A DNA stretch of 64,000 bases, from assembly GCA_963662155.1 (NCBI GenBank), contig OY759265.1, forward strand, positions 58,709,220-58,773,219. Reading direction: 5' to 3'. The stretch comes from Lamellibrachia columna. Its lineage: Eukaryota; Annelida; Polychaeta; Sabellida; Siboglinidae. The notes beneath the pieces are model-generated. The model saw nothing but the letters and a program-made list of their open reading frames with translations, made no database searches and had not been told where the DNA came from. Of this stretch, positions 33,000 through 43,300 are shown in pieces (within the stretch, counting starts at the first letter, position 1; every line of letters begins with the position of its first letter). The translations under genes and the position numbers were made by a program.

Positions 33000-33391
33000 C
33001 CCGTGGCGTGGTCGTGCGTCACACTCTTACTATTAAATTAACGTTTTAAATTATGTATTACACATGAACATTAAACTATTAAACCATGGTCAACATACAA
33101 CCTCTGAAACATCGTGTCCGCTTAAGACTATGCGCTTAGCGACTACAAAGCTTTTGTTTGCAAACGGTTCTCTAAAACGTCTTTTCCAAGATGCAGCTGT
33201 TTCCAAGCGTCTCCGCTACGCTATATAAACACCCGCACCAAGCGGAAAGTCAGGAACTAGTTAGTCGGCGACAAGTCCCAAGTGGTTGACTCCAAAGAAC
33301 CCAATTTTGGGCTAATGAATGAATTTTGGTGGATTTGTCGCATGCACTGGAGGTAGTTTGTGAACTAATTAATCGTTTACTGTAAGTAAAA
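33000..33391 (+). promoter_or_regulatory. Candidate TATA core promoter, weak
   Basis: TATATAAA at 33222-33229 is followed about 30 bp on by gtcaggaact, and a donor-like GTAAGT is at 33382. CpG-containing words are commoner here than in the flanks. The evidence is only motif-based; it may be part of an unrecognised mobile element rather than a host promoter. Confidence 0.25.
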
Positions 33392-33606
33392 CAAAAACAA
33401 GGTTGACACATATATCAGGAGGGCGGGTTACCATAGGCATAGATAGATGAACAAATGTTGGACTCTCAGACTCGGGCTCAAATGCTCAATGTCAATGACA
33501 ATGTCAATGCCAGTGGCAATGCCATGCCCATGGGCATGGGAATGGCAATGGCTTCCTTGTCCACCTGCCATCTGTGCTTTTGCCTTGGATGGCAATCTGG
33601 TTAAAA
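33392..33606 (+). mobile_element. CR1 3'-end fragment interrupted by a CAATG-type repeat
   Basis: Begins acaaggttgacacatat, gggcgggttac, then ggactctcag, and ends with tgccatctgtgcttttgcc and ggttaaaac as in CR1 3' ends. Between 33478 and 33552 the normal sequence is replaced by tandem caatg/ccatgg words. Confidence 0.75.
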
Positions 33607-33939
33607 CGTTGTATTTCCTGTCTACTTGGGTGGTCCTCGGGAGCTCGGGGCCCTGGCCCTGGGCCTGGAGCACATCATGCCACATGCCCCAATTTCCCTA
33701 TGCTATGGCTAGGCACTTCAACAAAATGCGCTGCCTCGGTCGTTCCGCGCGCACGAAAATCCGTTCACGATTTAACGCTGTTACGATTACCGAAATCTCG
33801 TTAACGTTTTGTTTCGCCGTGTGTTTTATCGGCTGCTTCCGTTCATTTTCGTCAGCTTTGACGGCACCTTTGAAAGCGGTAAGTTAACTTTCGTGTCGTG
33901 TTTTTCTTATCGAAATTGGACCAAGATAAAGCTTACAAA

Positions 33940-34299
33940 ATGTCAGTTAGACTTCATAGGTATATTTCAAATGCAAGTAGCACAACTTCATCGAATTCCT
34001 CAGAATATTTCAATGTTGTGGTTGCCTTCTATAGGTCGAAGTTAGTATGTGGGGGAAATATCTTGTTTCCGCGCGAACGCGAAATGTGCCATGTGGGTTT
34101 AGTCAACCGCAACATTGTGAAGTTTTACGGATCTGTGACAGTGAGAACGAGTCTCCAGAACGAAATTATGGCTTATTTACATTTCTCTGAATTGGATTCA
34201 CTACAATTTCAAAGCCAATACAATCTGTTTTACATGATATTATTATTACTGTTTATGTTGTGTGGGCCTTGGATAAAGCCTAGAAAAATAAAAGAATAA
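33940..34299 (+). CDS. Orphan ORF, 119 aa, unrecognised
   Basis: ATG at 33940 is in a favourable context (caaaATGtca) and the frame runs 119 codons to TAA at 34299. An AATAAA-type signal lies at its end and A/T-rich DNA follows. The protein is Ser/Asn-rich at first (SNASSTTSSNSSEYF), mixed in the middle, and hydrophobic near the end (NLFYMILLLLFMLCG), followed by a basic KPRKIKE tail, so it could be tail-anchored. I do not recognise it. Upstream, GTCAG|CTTTGACGG at 33858 and GCG|GTAAGT at 33880 look like splice sites. It may still be a chance frame. Confidence 0.3.
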   Translation: MSVRLHRYISNASSTTSSNSSEYFNVVVAFYRSKLVCGGNILFPREREMCHVGLVNRNIVKFYGSVTVRTSLQNEIMAYLHFSELDSLQFQSQYNLFYMILLLLFMLCGPWIKPRKIKE

Positions 34300-34525
34300 C
34301 AAATAATAATAAAAATTTTCAATGATTTAAAAATTCGTAAAAAACTTTGTGCAACAGATTTATATTCTCAATTACAAGAACAATTAATTTTTTTCATTGA
34401 GTGCAAACTGACTGTTATTAATTATTTTATTCATTGAGTACAAACTAATTGTTAAGCCATTTTTTTAGTTAAAATACTTGTAAAACAGTTACAATTAATT
34501 ATTGAATTACAACAAGACGTTTTGT

Positions 34526-34656
34526 GACAAGCTGCCAGTGCCGGTGGACAAAATTGCTGAATATAGATACACCTCTCAAGACCAAATTTCAAGATTTTGG
34601 TCTTGAGAGGTGTATCTATATTCAGCAATTTTGTCCACCGGCACTGGCAGCTTGTC
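34526..34656. repeat. Perfect 61-bp inverted repeat with 9-bp spacer
   Basis: Left arm 34526-34586 and right arm 34596-34656 are exact reverse complements over all 61 positions; the spacer is tttcaagat. The outermost word is gacaag...cttgtc. Flanks show no further symmetry. On transcription in either direction it would fold into a long uninterrupted hairpin. Confidence 0.97.
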
Positions 34657-35627
34657 AATTTTCACAATTAACTTAATGGGGGAAGACTGTATAAAAAAAC
34701 AATTTAACAATATTTACACGCAGAATCAAGATAATTAGACCAAATCATAACTGCAGCAAGAAATGTATAAATCATTAATTTTAGAAAAATTTTATTTCAA
34801 GATGTTCTGGCTGAAGTTCTTCCGTTGATTTCGGTTATGCGATCTCAGCCAGTATAGATCTTTGCTAGTTTTGAAGACGCTTGCTGACTTCCAGCAGATC
34901 TTTGTCGAGGGCAGTTGGGAGTGTTGTTCATGGTCGCCCTCGCCAGCCAGCAATGTCAGTGGGTTTGAAATATTGGTCTATGGCCAGCTGTGCAGGGGCT
35001 TCACGTAGCATGCAAAACACATTTTGTATATATATATTTATATTAGTAACATTATATTAACATATCATTGTTTTAAATATATACTTTATTGGTTGATGAT
35101 GATTGATGATATAGGACTTTTTTATTCCAGGATATATGAGACAGTAAACTGTGAATATTGCTACACTCAGCATACGGTGTACTGTGAACATTGACACGCT
35201 TCACCGGCATGGATTTATGAAACTGAATATTGCTACACAGCATACAGTGTACTGTGAACAATCATCATGCACTTGGCTCCCAGATGGAATAATGTAGAAT
35301 CTTGCAGCCGTCGTCCATTCAACACAAGAAATGTCGGATTCAACAGTGAAATACTGTAAAAAAAATGTATTAACATTACATCATGTTGAATTGCACAACG
35401 TAAAGTCAACATTATTTTATGAAGCAGTGACTGAAATATAAATATTGCTGTACTGAACCTGCAGTGTACTGTGCAGTCCCAGAATATGTAATAAATTGTG
35501 TTATATTTATGCAATGGCATTGTTTTTCTTCACAAAAAACATTTAGCACTATATGTGGAACACCAATTAGTATGTTTCTCAAATAATTATTTCACCATTG
35601 TCACTATGCAAGATTATTTTGGTATTC
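34657..35627. other. Intergenic DNA, nothing recognised
   Basis: Near 35150-35270 and 35440-35480 the words cagcatacagtgtactgtgaaca recur with changes, a short dispersed repeat. No coding sequence seen. Confidence 0.45.
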
Positions 35628-35633
35628 TTTGTG

Positions 35634-35696
<63 letters not shown>

Positions 35697-35699
35697 ATA
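35628..35699. repeat. GTGC tetranucleotide microsatellite
   Basis: About 16 uninterrupted gtgc units. The RACVRACV frames across it are artefacts of the repeat. Confidence 0.95.
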
Positions 35700-35743
35700 T
35701 GTATACATATATATGCAGGGAATGAAAGTCCAGGCTCTGCCAA

Positions 35744-36430
35744 AAGTTATACAAATATCTTCATAATCATGGAAGTTATGGCTTTTTATTGAAATGTATT
35801 GGTCTGACGAAATAGCATGCTAATTAGCCATTGTTGACTTATTAATTGAGTTACTATTAATGATGACTAATGTATATTTATGACCCTACTTAATGTGTTT
35901 TGAAATTATACAAATATATGCATAATGATGGAAGTTATGGCCTTTTATAAAAAGGTGTTGACCTGTTGCGTTTGCGCATTAATTAGCCAATATTGATTTA
36001 TTAATTGCATCAATTGAGTTATGTATATTTTATGACCCTGTTTAATGAGTTTGTAAACCCTGAACAAATTATGCAAATATCTTCATAATCATGGAAGTTA
36101 TGGCCTTTTATTAAAAGGTGTTGGCCTATTGAGGTTGCCCATTAATTAGCCAATATTGACTTATTAATTGCATCAAATGAGTTACAAGCGTATGTGATGT
36201 ATATGTATGACCCTTGTTAATGAGTTTGTAAACCCTGAACAAAGTATACAAATATCTTCATAATCATGGAAGATATGGCCTTTTATCAAAATGTGTCAGT
36301 CAGTTGACTTCACGCACTAATTAGCCAATATTGACTTATTAATTGCATTAACTGAGTTACTATTAATGATACAGGACTGGACTATATATATATTTATGAC
36401 CCTACTTAATGTGCTTGCAACTCCTGAAGA
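35744..36430. repeat. Tandem array of four diverged 160-177-bp units
   Basis: Units start at about 35744, 35903, 36065 and 36242, each opening with tacaaatatcttcataat and sharing gaagttatggccttttat, taattagccaatattgactt and tgacccta blocks. It is satellite-like in size but only four copies are here. Confidence 0.8.
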
Positions 36431-36689
36431 AATTATTAAAATATATATACAAACAAAAAAGTTATGCCATTTTAATCATACATTTATTGAAAAATAACAC
36501 AAAAATGAGAGACTTTTGCCTGTATACAAGATACACAAAATGTTTGGACTTTAACCGCATTAAAATCGCAATATCTTTGGATCTAACAAAGATATATTGA
36601 TAAAATAAACAGTTTTGGGTTCCTTTACATGTCACCTTTCATTTAAATCAATTGCCAATGGCCTACCATGAGATCTCATTTTTCTTTGA

Positions 36690-36945
36690 AGTGCCTACTA
36701 TGGCTATGCCATGGCTATGCTATGCCTATGGCTATAGCCTATGCCATGGTAATCCGCCAATGCCATCGCATGAGTGATGCCAGTGCCAGTGCCACAGTGG
36801 GTTTTACAACAGCAAGGGTTCATACAATGATACAGCAAGGTCAATGGTTCATACAATGATACAACAAAGCCAAGGGTTCATACAATGATATAGCAAGGCC
36901 AATGGTTCATATAATGATACAGCAATGCCAAAGATTCATATTTAG
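36690..36945. repeat. CTATGG/CCATGG-rich tract and 29-bp tandem repeat (5 units)
   Basis: 36690-36790 is built from ctatgcc/ccatggc words. From 36816 a 29-bp unit (ggttcatacaatgatac plus agcaaggccaa) is repeated about five times with point changes. Confidence 0.8.
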
Positions 36946-38116
36946 AACCATTGTGCTGAATGTGGTAAAACTAAAATACTATGAAAAAAATGGACAAAGC
37001 TACCACCTTAGAATGCCTATCATAGTATCATGCAAGATTGATTTACTTTTGGGTAGTATTTACCTTTGGGTAGTACAACAAAGTGGTCTATCCTACTAAG
37101 GCAACTCGGCCCCCACCGTGGTACCGATCAACCTAGTTGGGCGATGGACTACACAGGATACGATGTTAGAAATATACATGGAGAGGTTGTAATTTTTTAT
37201 TGTTTACATATATTGGACTGGCATTTTTAAGTTAGTATATATGACAAAGCGATCAGTTTAACTCTCTAGGAGGATCTTATAGGTGAAATCATATTGATCT
37301 TCAACCTTAGGTTAAGGTCATTAGAAGTCATCAGTAAAAACGGCAACAACATTTTTCTAGTGACTCAGGTAGGACTCGGGAGAATGCATTTATGATGGTA
37401 GCCAGAAATTAACATCTAATGTTCAGTCCACCGTCTCTCCTGTTCGAGTTTTGTAGCTCCCGGTGTGATGTTTCACTCGAGGTATTGAGTCGGTTGATGC
37501 TGTCATTGTCGGTGATGTCCCTGTTCTCGGTCCAGTCCTTCAGATGCTCCATCTTTGTTAGAAACCCGAACTTGCCATTCACCAGTGCCCTCCATTGTCT
37601 TACTAGTCCTATGTCTCATCTCACTATGGAATCGGTTGATGATCTGAAGCTGCACACGCCTCACCTCCACTTGGAGTGACAGGTCAAAAGCGTTTTCCCC
37701 GCCATTCATCTTTTGCGCCGCACCTTTCTGTCGCGATCCCCATTTCCTCGCAGAACACTGTGGCTTTCGACGACCTTTTTCTGCTCGACATTGCAGAAGA
37801 GAACAAGAGTTCCGTGTTTTGTCGATATGTTAAGAATTCGTGTGATCCACACAATGTAAATGTGCACGAAGAAATCGACAAAAGCACATGCTTTTCAACG
37901 AAAATGGTGATGCATGCCAAAATGGGTTAGTTTTGTTTAGCCGAACCCAACGCTCTTTAGCCAATGACACAAATGGCCACTGGCAGCATAAACCTAGAGT
38001 CCGTATGGAACAACATATATCTAAAGTTTAGTAGTCATGTACTGTTCTCCCAAAGTGCCGCTCCCAAGAAGTGTCGTGTGTGCAGCTGCCCCCATAGCCC
38101 CAGTCTAGGTACGCCA
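36946..38116. other. Intergenic or distal gene 2 DNA, unassigned frames
   Basis: Frames at 37419-37930 on plus and 37503-37709 on minus are open but overlap and are not recognised. If gene 2's last exon is near, it could be here; I could not find its expected Cys and C-terminal Trp pattern. Confidence 0.35.
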
Positions 38117-38156
38117 GTGTACGCACACGCACGCACGCACGCACGCACGCACGCAC
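38117..38156. repeat. ACGC tetranucleotide microsatellite
   Basis: About ten cacg units ending in acaagg. Confidence 0.9.
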
Positions 38157-38582
38157 AAGGAGATCAAAAAGCCAATACAATGGATACTTTTATAATAACT
38201 AATATGTAAACTATGTACATCCAATAGCCTATTTTATAAAGAAAAACGATCGACACATGCTTTTTAATATTTTATTACCATACCATTTACACCGTGCATG
38301 TATATACAGTGTGCAACCATTCCAGTAAAATAATTCACACCATGAATAGATTCGCTCATAATAAAGGTATCTTCTTATCAAAAATATACAAAACATATCC
38401 CATGAACACAACGCAATATCACAAGATTCATAGCATCGGTGTGATGTTTATACACTGTATGTACATGCATAACATTGCTGAAATAAGCTCACAGTCCATA
38501 TAAATTTTAAAATGTCACGGATAGTACACAAAGTAACAAAGTAAAGTAACACAAAGAGAACAATTAAGTAAGGTCACGTGCA

Positions 38583-39035
38583 TCATTGCAATAACCTTCT
38601 TATGATCTTATGTTTCCTAAAAAATAATTGAGGTACAAGTCTTCATTAGTTTTCCATACTCTTGGGGTAAAAGTTGTGCTATTTTCAGGGTGATGTGCAG
38701 CCAATTCTCAGATCTGCCGCAATTTTGTCTTGCGTAGGGCCTACTTGCAAAATTATGCAAGATGCACTTCATATCAGGATTGTACCTTAATAAAGGTATA
38801 TATTAAAGATATATATATATATAAGGTACAATCCTGAAATGAAGTGCATCTTGCTTAGTTTTGCAAGTAGGCCCTACACATGCACAAGAAAAAATTGCAG
38901 CATATCTGAGAATTGGCTGCACATCACCCTGAAAATAGCGCAACTTTTACCCCCCAAGAATATGGAAAACTAATGAAGACTTGTGTCTCAATTATTTTTA
39001 GAAACAAGATCCTAAGAAGGTTCTTTTTGCATCTA
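38583..39035. mobile_element. Foldback element, arms about 210 bp
   Basis: Left arm 38583-38790 and right arm 38822-39035 are reverse complements with scattered mismatches and small indels, joined by a 31-bp AT-rich loop (ttaataaagg...tatatat). Arm landmarks are tcttcattagttttccat, tgatgtgcagccaattctcag and aggattgtacctta. This is the layout of a foldback or MITE-type DNA element. No coding capacity. Confidence 0.85.
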
Positions 39036-40284
39036 TCACAAAATGCACCTGGTCCTGGAACACATATTGTTGACACAGTTTGGCTTCAAAATACATGTAT
39101 TGTTTACAGGATTTGGTTTATTTATAATTTTACTGCGGATAATCAACATAAAAACTACCTTTTGCTGCAAATATTGTTTTGCTTACCTGAGATACCAAGA
39201 TGATACCTTGATACGTTTCGCTGTCGTGTGGATGCATGTAATGGTGGGCAACATACATAAGCTAATTTTATACAGACGGCGAAATGTAGTTAGGTCACCA
39301 ATATCGTCGGAATGTAGGCCTATTAGCAAACACATGTTTGCATTCTGGTTAAATTGTTCAAGAATAGTTTAAATATACCACTAATGTTTATCATAAGGTC
39401 TGCCTTAATATAACACCAGTGTTCTTTCTCCTTGTTTTGCAGTTGCGTATTCAGGATCTCGGAAGAGGGCCAACCTTTGTCACCCATTAGTTTGCAACAG
39501 ATTATTCACGAAAGAATCATATCCCAAAGCCAAAGGGGGCAAGGCCCAGCACTCCGTCCTTTGAATACGCCACTGTTGTCTTGTCATTCAAGACATACAC
39601 CAAGCAGCAGCAGCAAATGCTTGTCATATCGTCACACAGATGATCACCAGATTGCGCATCGATGAGCAGGGTTCATCTTGGAATTCGCTGGACAGGAGAA
39701 TGCTTTAGCAAACTGTGGTGTGTTCGACAAGGTCCCAATCACCCTGCATCAAAGAGTTAATGTGTCAACTTAGATGGGGTTAGAGCCTTCCGCAATGTTC
39801 ATGGAACTGTTGTCATGTGACAACCACAACATTGTCACATGGCACTGGAGAGCAGTTCAGACTGACGCTGAAGAAGGGACCGAAAGTGTCCTGGAGCTCC
39901 ACCGAGCTAATAATCGAGTTTATGAAAGGTAACTACAGTTGTTTTTAATGTGAATTTAACATAGTCCAGTAACCATGTCCATGCTTAGTAAATATGTTGT
40001 GAAGAACAATTATAGTTGTATTCTTCCCTTAGGTATTATCGTATGTATTTATACAAGACCATGCCACTGGCAAAATTACACATAGACCCTACAGGCTACA
40101 CTATTCATATATAGTATAATTATGTAAATATTTTTTGTATTTTAAATAAAATAGCAACAATTGTTTAAATTAATTAATGCAGTTATTCGAGGATAACATA
40201 GGATATTTTGGTTGTGAAAATCAAATATATTTCTGCAACAATATTTCAACAGCAAATAATAATGTAATTTATTAATACAGTTAC
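39036..40284. other. Region 3' of the last recognised gene 2 exon
   Basis: Gene 2's terminal exon should lie here or further left but was not found. On plus, 39440-39931 reads as possible coding sequence ending HRANNRVYER before a GGTAACT donor-like site, with stops in every long frame, so perhaps a transposon relic. Nothing firm. Confidence 0.3.
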
Positions 40285-40361
40285 CTATATTTTGCATATG
40301 AATGTGGATCTGTATCCAATGACAGAAGTGCATATTCAGGAGTGTAGTATGCACACCAGAC
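40285..40361 (-). CDS. M13 gene 2, exon: [13 protein letters not shown]...DPHSYAKY
   Basis: A 77-bp exon (25 codons plus two bases), acceptor TGACAG|GTC and donor [19 protein letters not shown] and the DPHS transition-state His region are the last conserved M13 catalytic landmarks. Confidence 0.9.
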
Positions 40362-43300
40362 CTGTCAAAACAAAAATATATTATAATGTGCATATACTGT
40401 ACAATAGGTATTTTGTTGACCATCCAACGTACAATGGCGTCGGAGAACATTAAGCAAACAATCAATGAGATACAATCAAATGAACCATGCAGTGGTGTAT
40501 TGTGTGGCACTGCCATTTGGCTTTGGGATAAGAATTGTACATATAATTATAACATTTGGGCCAGTTATTGGTAGCATGGGGCTAACTAATGGGTGACTAA
40601 GCTTGCTGCCCCCCCCCCCCCCGTTGCCCCTTCCAATGTCATAAAAACACTAATACTAACTTTTGTATGCAGCAACGTTCTGACTGAACAATGGAAACTA
40701 ATGAATGTATGAGGTTTTTCAATTAAAACATGAATGTATAATGGTAATGGGTAGGATACTATTATATCGTGTTAGGGAAGTATTGGCAACTGAAAGTGGA
40801 AACCTTGGATAATAATTACAAATGCAGAAGCTGTTGCCACCAAGATTTGACCCATATGGATGCATTAATAAACCTGGAAGTGTATGACTAAACCTGGAAG
40901 TGTATGAATAAACCTGGAAGTGTATGACTAAACCTGGAAGTGTATGAATAAACCTGGAAGTGTATGACTAAACCTGGAAGTGTATGAATAAACCTGGAAG
41001 TGTATGACTAAACTTGGAAGTGTATGGCTAAACCTGGAAGTGCATGACTAAACCTGGAAGTGCATGACTAAACCTGGAAGTGTAGGAATAAACCTGGAAG
41101 TGTATGAATAAACCTGGAAGTGTATGAATAAACCTGGAAGTGAATGACTAAACGAATTAGTGACTCGATGAACAAGTGGATCAGCAAAACCAAAAAAGTC
41201 AAGTGATTCAAACACACACCTGCGCAAATGAAAGGAAGAACAATTGTTGCTTGGTCATGTTGAGGGCGGGTAGGTTGGCACGGGAATCGTCATGTTTTTG
41301 TAGCCACGACATGTACGCCTCATAACTTGTCTTCAGTCCACCGTTGTCAGCGATGTTCTCTGCCAGTGTCACTTTCCCACTGAGCTGTTAACCAGTCATT
41401 TCATAATTATTCACAATTGTTGGTAACCAACAATTCCCACAGTTATAATTATTTGCGTACTAACAGATCAACCCAGCCACCTCAACCCCCAGATGACTGA
41501 AGTGGTCCTCATTGCTTCATGATGGACGGACGAAGAAGTCACGGTCACCTTCATGGGTCGAGGGTTGATTCACTTCTACATATCAATTAAGAATACAACC
41601 ATGATTAATTGCTAGAAAAATTTTAAATATTCACAGAAAAAATAAATATTAAAAAAACTATTAATTTGACTTACGTGTTTCCCTCTCAAAGTGTAGTTGC
41701 CGTATTGGTTAATCATACACTGCGTCCGCTCATCGAATGCCTTTGAAGACTTTTCTGTCCACCAACCCTTCATGTTGCCGACTTTATCAAACAAACGGCC
41801 TGTAGAAATAAAACAGGCAAGTGGTGAATACACTATTTTGTTAAATTGTTTTATTCTTTTATTATTATTATCATTAACGAAAGTTGTCTGTGTGCTTTAT
41901 TTGTATGGACTATGTGTCTTAAAGCCATAACTGACTGTTTTAATGAGCCATTCATTCAGGCTTATCATTTTGTTTTCACTTATGTTCATATGTGAGTATT
42001 TTTAGAAAGAAGTATAAACTGCATTTATACCAGTGCCTTTGAATTGAATATGTCTAGATATGTGGCACTGTATTAATGTTCTTCTTATCACCATCGTCAT
42101 CACCATCATCATCATCATCACCACCATCATCATCACCACCATCATCATCACCATCGTCGTCATCATCACCACCATCGTCGTCATCATCACCACCATCATC
42201 ATCACCACCATTGCCTATATTAGAATAGTGAACACCACATACCACTGTTGTCAAATGCATGTGTAAGTTCATGTCCCATGATTGAGCCAATAGATCCGAA
42301 GTTCACGGCCCTGAAAAAATATTACATACCTCCATTTCCATGCATACATTGAGAGTTGACCAAATGGATGACCTGCTGTTGTTGAATTTAGGCATAACTA
42401 CATGATAACTTCGTTATGTTTCATGTTTTGTGGTGAAATATGCAACAACATTTACTGAAACTAAAACATAGTATCAGAAAAACATAAACAATTACTACAT
42501 CGAATGCTGCATTTTCTAATGAAAAATTTAACAACTTCCATTATCTGTTTACATTCAATAGGTGTACATCATAAAATTACTGTTTACATTCAATAGGTGT
42601 ATGTCATTTAACCACTGTTTACATTCAATAGGTGTACGGCATATAACCACTGTTTACATTCAATAGGTGTACATTATATAACCACTGTTTACATTCAATA
42701 GCTGTATGTCATATAACCACTGTTTACATTCAATAGGTGTACGTCATTTAGCCACTGTTTACATTCAATAGGTGTACGTCATATCAGCACTATTAAAACT
42801 GTATCCTATAAGCACTGTTTGTGAACTGTTTTACTTACATTGGAAATGTTGGATCGTAGAATGGCTTCTGGAGGATACCAGCAGGAAATGTAATTGAATT
42901 GTGTGAGGGGGTGTAGTAGGCATTGACAGTGGCAGGCCCCATGTGCCATCTGCAGCAGATAACACATAGTTGCGTGAATGAATAAACCATACATACTCTT
43001 GGGTGCCAAATAAATGTATACTTTTGAGTGCCAAATAAATGTATACTCTTGAGTGCCAAATAAATGTCCCTATCCGCGTATTTATTTGATGAAAAATGCC
43101 ACCTTATTTGGCACTATACTATTATTAAATTTGACCTATTTGCCACCCTATACTTTTATTTGGCCTATATGTTTATTTGGCACTCAAGTGTAGGCCAAAT
43201 AACATTAGGATATAAGGTGGCAAATCGGTCAAATGTAATAACAGTATAGTGCCGAATAACATAATAGGGGGGCAAATTGTTGAAAACAAATAGTACAGTG

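Noticed and set aside
35498..35792. Frames with repeated RACV
   Set aside because: Created by the GTGC microsatellite.
37419..37930. Overlapping frames on both strands as a gene
   Set aside because: No recognised domain and mutual overlap; left unassigned.
42054..42290. Asp/Gly-rich acidic protein and Met/Val-rich frame
   Set aside because: Both are products of the CAT/CAC trinucleotide microsatellite.
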